Below, piece by piece: positions 61,657 through 64,000 of a stretch of 64,000 bases of DNA. The translations under genes and the position numbers were made by a program. Under the pieces are notes generated by a model. It did no database searches and was not told the origin of the DNA. It saw only the letters and a program-made list of their open reading frames with translations. Source of the stretch: Sphingomonas sp. JUb134 (lineage in GTDB: Bacteria; Pseudomonadota; Alphaproteobacteria; Sphingomonadales; Sphingomonadaceae); assembly GCF_004341505.2 (NCBI RefSeq), contig NZ_SLYP02000002.1, positions 1-64,000 on the forward strand, written 5' to 3'. Each line of letters begins with the position of its first letter. Positions within the stretch are counted from its first letter, which is position 1.

Positions 61657-64000
61657 CTACATCCCCATGTCCATGTCGTCATCGATCTCCGGCGAATGAT
61701 CCGGGCCGTGATGACGATGGTGGTGATCGGGGTCGCGCTGCGTCGCAAACCCATCGCGCAATTCGCGGGTCGCCTGGTCCTCGTGGCGATCGGCATCACC
61801 GCGATCGGACCGGCTTTCCGGGGCATGGCGTGACGCCTCGCCGCGCGTCGGATCCACCCCGCTCTGCGGACCCGCACGGTTCTCGATCAGGGACATGCCC
61901 ATGCCGCCGAGTTGGGCATCCAGACTGGATGAACCTCCCGTCACAGGCTTGGAAGGTTCGCCCCCGACCCTCGTTGCGGCATCCGACGCGCGGACGGCAT
62001 CGACGCCGGTCGGGCTGCTGGCGACGCCCTTGCCGGTTATCTGATCGATCACCACCGGCAGCGACCCGGTGACCTCCATCGCCGCAGCCGCCTTTTCAGC
62101 CTCGCTACGCGGCTTCTCGGGCTGCGAGGCGGTCAGGTCCGGCTCTTGCCTTTCCTTCGCCTCCACGCCCCCCACAGGCCGTGTGGGGGTATGCTCGCGG
62201 CCACCCTCACCCCCCTCATCCGCGCCATTGTTCCGGGTGTTCTGACGACGCCGGTCTTCCGGCGAGACGTATTCGGTAGGCTTGAAGTTCTTGCGGGGCA
62301 CCGCCCCCGGCGCGACCTCGGCATAGGAGCGGTATTTGAGTTCGATCCGCGCAGCGGGAAATCCATCGGGAAACTTCACGAAGCCGTGGAGCGACGGCAG
62401 GTTGTTGATGTCGTCGGGGATGACCAGCGGCTCGATCGCCGTGCGAGGCGTGAGGGTCGAGGCGTCGCGGGTGTTGTTGTAGCCGTAGCTGTAGGCCTCA
62501 TCCATCTGGCGGACCTCGCGGCTGCCGATGAACTCGGAGCACTTTTCGGCTGTGGTTCGATCGGCGGTGGCGAGGATCAGCTTGGTGCGCGCAAGTCCGG
62601 TGAGCGCGGTCGCGTTCTGCAAGCCATAGGTCGCGACCAGCTTGTCGAACGAGTGGATCCCAAGGACGAACGCACCGCCGAAGTTGCGGGCCGACTGGAG
62701 GCCATGCTCGATACCAGGAAGCGCGTGAAGCGCATGGACTTCGTCAAACAGATACCAGGTCCGCAGGTCACGGGTCTTGGGCAGGCGCATGAGGTTGTTG
62801 ACGGCCAGATCGATCCACAGCGTGAACAGACCGCGGGTCATCTCGAGGTCGTTGTACGAGCCGGTGATGAACATGATCGAGCCGTCGCGATTGTCGGTCG
62901 CGATCCAGTCGCGGATCGAGAAGGCGGGCGGGCCGCCCGGGACAGGGTCCGGCATGAAGCGTAGCGCCTGTCCGTTGACGTTCAGAACCGAGCGGATCGA
63001 TTCCGCCATGCGGGCGGCTTTCTCGGTCGTCAGCGGGGCGGCGATGGTGTCATCGAGCTTGGCGTTGATCGACTTCAGATCGGCCTGCATCAGGTGGTGC
63101 GCGATCGCGGCGTTGTTCGCCTCACCCATCTCTTGAAGCTTCAGGCACATCTCGATGAAGAGCATCCGCGCGGCGTTCTGCCAGAACGGTTCCTTGTCGT
63201 CGGGATGCGAGGGAATGAGGGCCGATGCGGCCGAAACGAAGTCGGCATAGTTGCGGCATTCGTCGAACAGCGTCCACGGCGCGCAACGCTCGTCCATAGG
63301 GTTGAGAATGACGTCGGTTTCTGGGTTGTAGAACGTCTCCACGAACACGCCGGTCAGGTCAAAGATGACCGCGCGATGACCGCGCGCGCGAAGCTGCGAG
63401 ACGTGGCTGCGCAGCTGGGTCGTCTTGCCGGTGCCGGTGGTGCCGATGAGCATGGTATGGCTCTGTTCGAGCCGCCACGGATAGGGGATGCCGGCGATCG
63501 TGTATGGAACGTGGATGCCCCGGTCGATCCGATCGAGGATCGGAGCCTTGGCGACGAGTTCGGGGACGTACGGCGGATCGTGTTCGGCGCACTCGGTGCG
63601 GAACTTGCGTCGGTTGTGGCCGCTGACAGTTTTGACGAGCACGTCACGCTCGACCAACAGGGCGCCGCGGTTGTGGCGTTCCTGGAGCATGTCGCTGCCG
63701 CGCTTGTTTGCCCACATGATGAACCACATGATGATCGGTGCTGCGATGAAGGCCGACATGACGAGTGTCGTCAGGAAGATCTTGACCGTCTTCGCCCAGG
63801 CATGAACGACATGGGGTTCGTAGGGGACGTAGCCGATCGGAACCTTGGTCACGATGCCGTTTGGCAAGGTCAGGTTGATGAGGTGGAATTTGTCCCCGCC
63901 GACCCACGTCCAGATGGCGGAATAGAGCTTCATCAGGTCGAGCTGGAATTCATGCTCGGCGAGGCCCAGCCAGACGAAGATATTGAACAGGACGATGAAC
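61657..64000 (-). CDS. traD: Type IV coupling protein TraD (N terminus outside window)
   Basis: The frame continues past the right edge, so the protein is partial; ATG 63933 lies inside it and the upstream codons encode a first membrane span, followed by a second (FLTTLVMSAFIAAPIIMWFI). ATPase motifs: Walker A MLIGTTGTGKTTQL and Walker B WYLFDEVHAL. The C-terminal ~190 residues are disordered and end in a His-rich tail (DPDHHHRHHGPDH) then DDDMDMGM, which may contact the relaxosome. It pumps the TraI-DNA complex to the secretion channel. Confidence 0.95.
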   Translation of the reverse strand, partial: FIVLFNIFVWLGLAEHEFQLDLMKLYSAIWTWVGGDKFHLINLTLPNGIVTKVPIGYVPYEPHVVHAWAKTVKIFLTTLVMSAFIAAPIIMWFIMWANKRGSDMLQERHNRGALLVERDVLVKTVSGHNRRKFRTECAEHDPPYVPELVAKAPILDRIDRGIHVPYTIAGIPYPWRLEQSHTMLIGTTGTGKTTQLRSHVSQLRARGHRAVIFDLTGVFVETFYNPETDVILNPMDERCAPWTLFDECRNYADFVSAASALIPSHPDDKEPFWQNAARMLFIEMCLKLQEMGEANNAAIAHHLMQADLKSINAKLDDTIAAPLTTEKAARMAESIRSVLNVNGQALRFMPDPVPGGPPAFSIRDWIATDNRDGSIMFITGSYNDLEMTRGLFTLWIDLAVNNLMRLPKTRDLRTWYLFDEVHALHALPGIEHGLQSARNFGGAFVLGIHSFDKLVATYGLQNATALTGLARTKLILATADRTTAEKCSEFIGSREVRQMDEAYSYGYNNTRDASTLTPRTAIEPLVIPDDINNLPSLHGFVKFPDGFPAARIELKYRSYAEVAPGAVPRKNFKPTEYVSPEDRRRQNTRNNGADEGGEGGREHTPTRPVGGVEAKERQEPDLTASQPEKPRSEAEKAAAAMEVTGSLPVVIDQITGKGVASSPTGVDAVRASDAATRVGGEPSKPVTGGSSSLDAQLGGMGMSLIENRAGPQSGVDPTRGEASRHAPESRSDRGDADRHEDQATRELRDGFATQRDPDHHHRHHGPDHSPEIDDDMDMGM

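Overview
The window looks like part of a conjugative plasmid of a sphingomonad-type alphaproteobacterium. The DNA is GC-rich. The transfer genes are F-like (TraG with a peptidase tail at the left edge, MobF relaxase traI and coupling protein traD at the right edge). An SOS box of the alphaproteobacterial GTTC-N7-GTTC form precedes umuDC, and HWE kinase, MHYT, DUF6118/TraA and SRAP genes fit that group. No rRNA, tRNA, CRISPR array or replication gene was seen.

Layout. Bases 1-11354 are plasmid backbone: the traG end, an SRAP DNA-damage gene with an apparent ATC start, an HU protein, an HWE kinase/regulator pair, an IS1202-type insertion sequence abutting a dif-like site, an HNH gene, SOS-controlled umuDC and a small secreted protein. 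Bases 11355-52257 are one inserted unit of 40,903 bp. It starts TGTAGG and ends CCTACA, has imperfect inverted repeats of about 167 bp built from a repeated TGCTYRC motif, is flanked by a 6-bp target duplication (AATATC), and splits a response-regulator gene into 11082-11354 and 52264-52422. Bases 52264-64000 return to backbone: a long leftward operon from traD and traI through about eleven small, mostly uncharacterised genes.

Cargo of the 41-kb unit, left to right: a truncated metalloprotease/lipoprotein pair, a TraA-relaxase tail with DUF6118, a BglII-type restriction enzyme with an MT-A70 methylase and a ribbon-helix-helix gene, a tandem ABM protein, a formaldehyde-dehydrogenase-like enzyme, catalase KatE, a four-gene glycosyltransferase/acyl-CoA dehydrogenase/PIG-L/methyltransferase operon, a nested IS3/IS110 cluster, a heavy-metal RND efflux operon with its own two-component system, a chromate operon (chrB-like, chrA, secreted superoxide dismutase) whose chrA is broken by nested IS elements, and a second czcCBA operon with an MFS exporter under two RcnR-type operators. 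The common theme is metal and oxidative stress.

No transposase of the kind expected for such ends (TnsB/TniA/IstA class) is seen inside the unit, so it may move in trans or have lost its gene. This is the observation most worth following up. Names and functions rest on motif recognition by eye; no database was searched.
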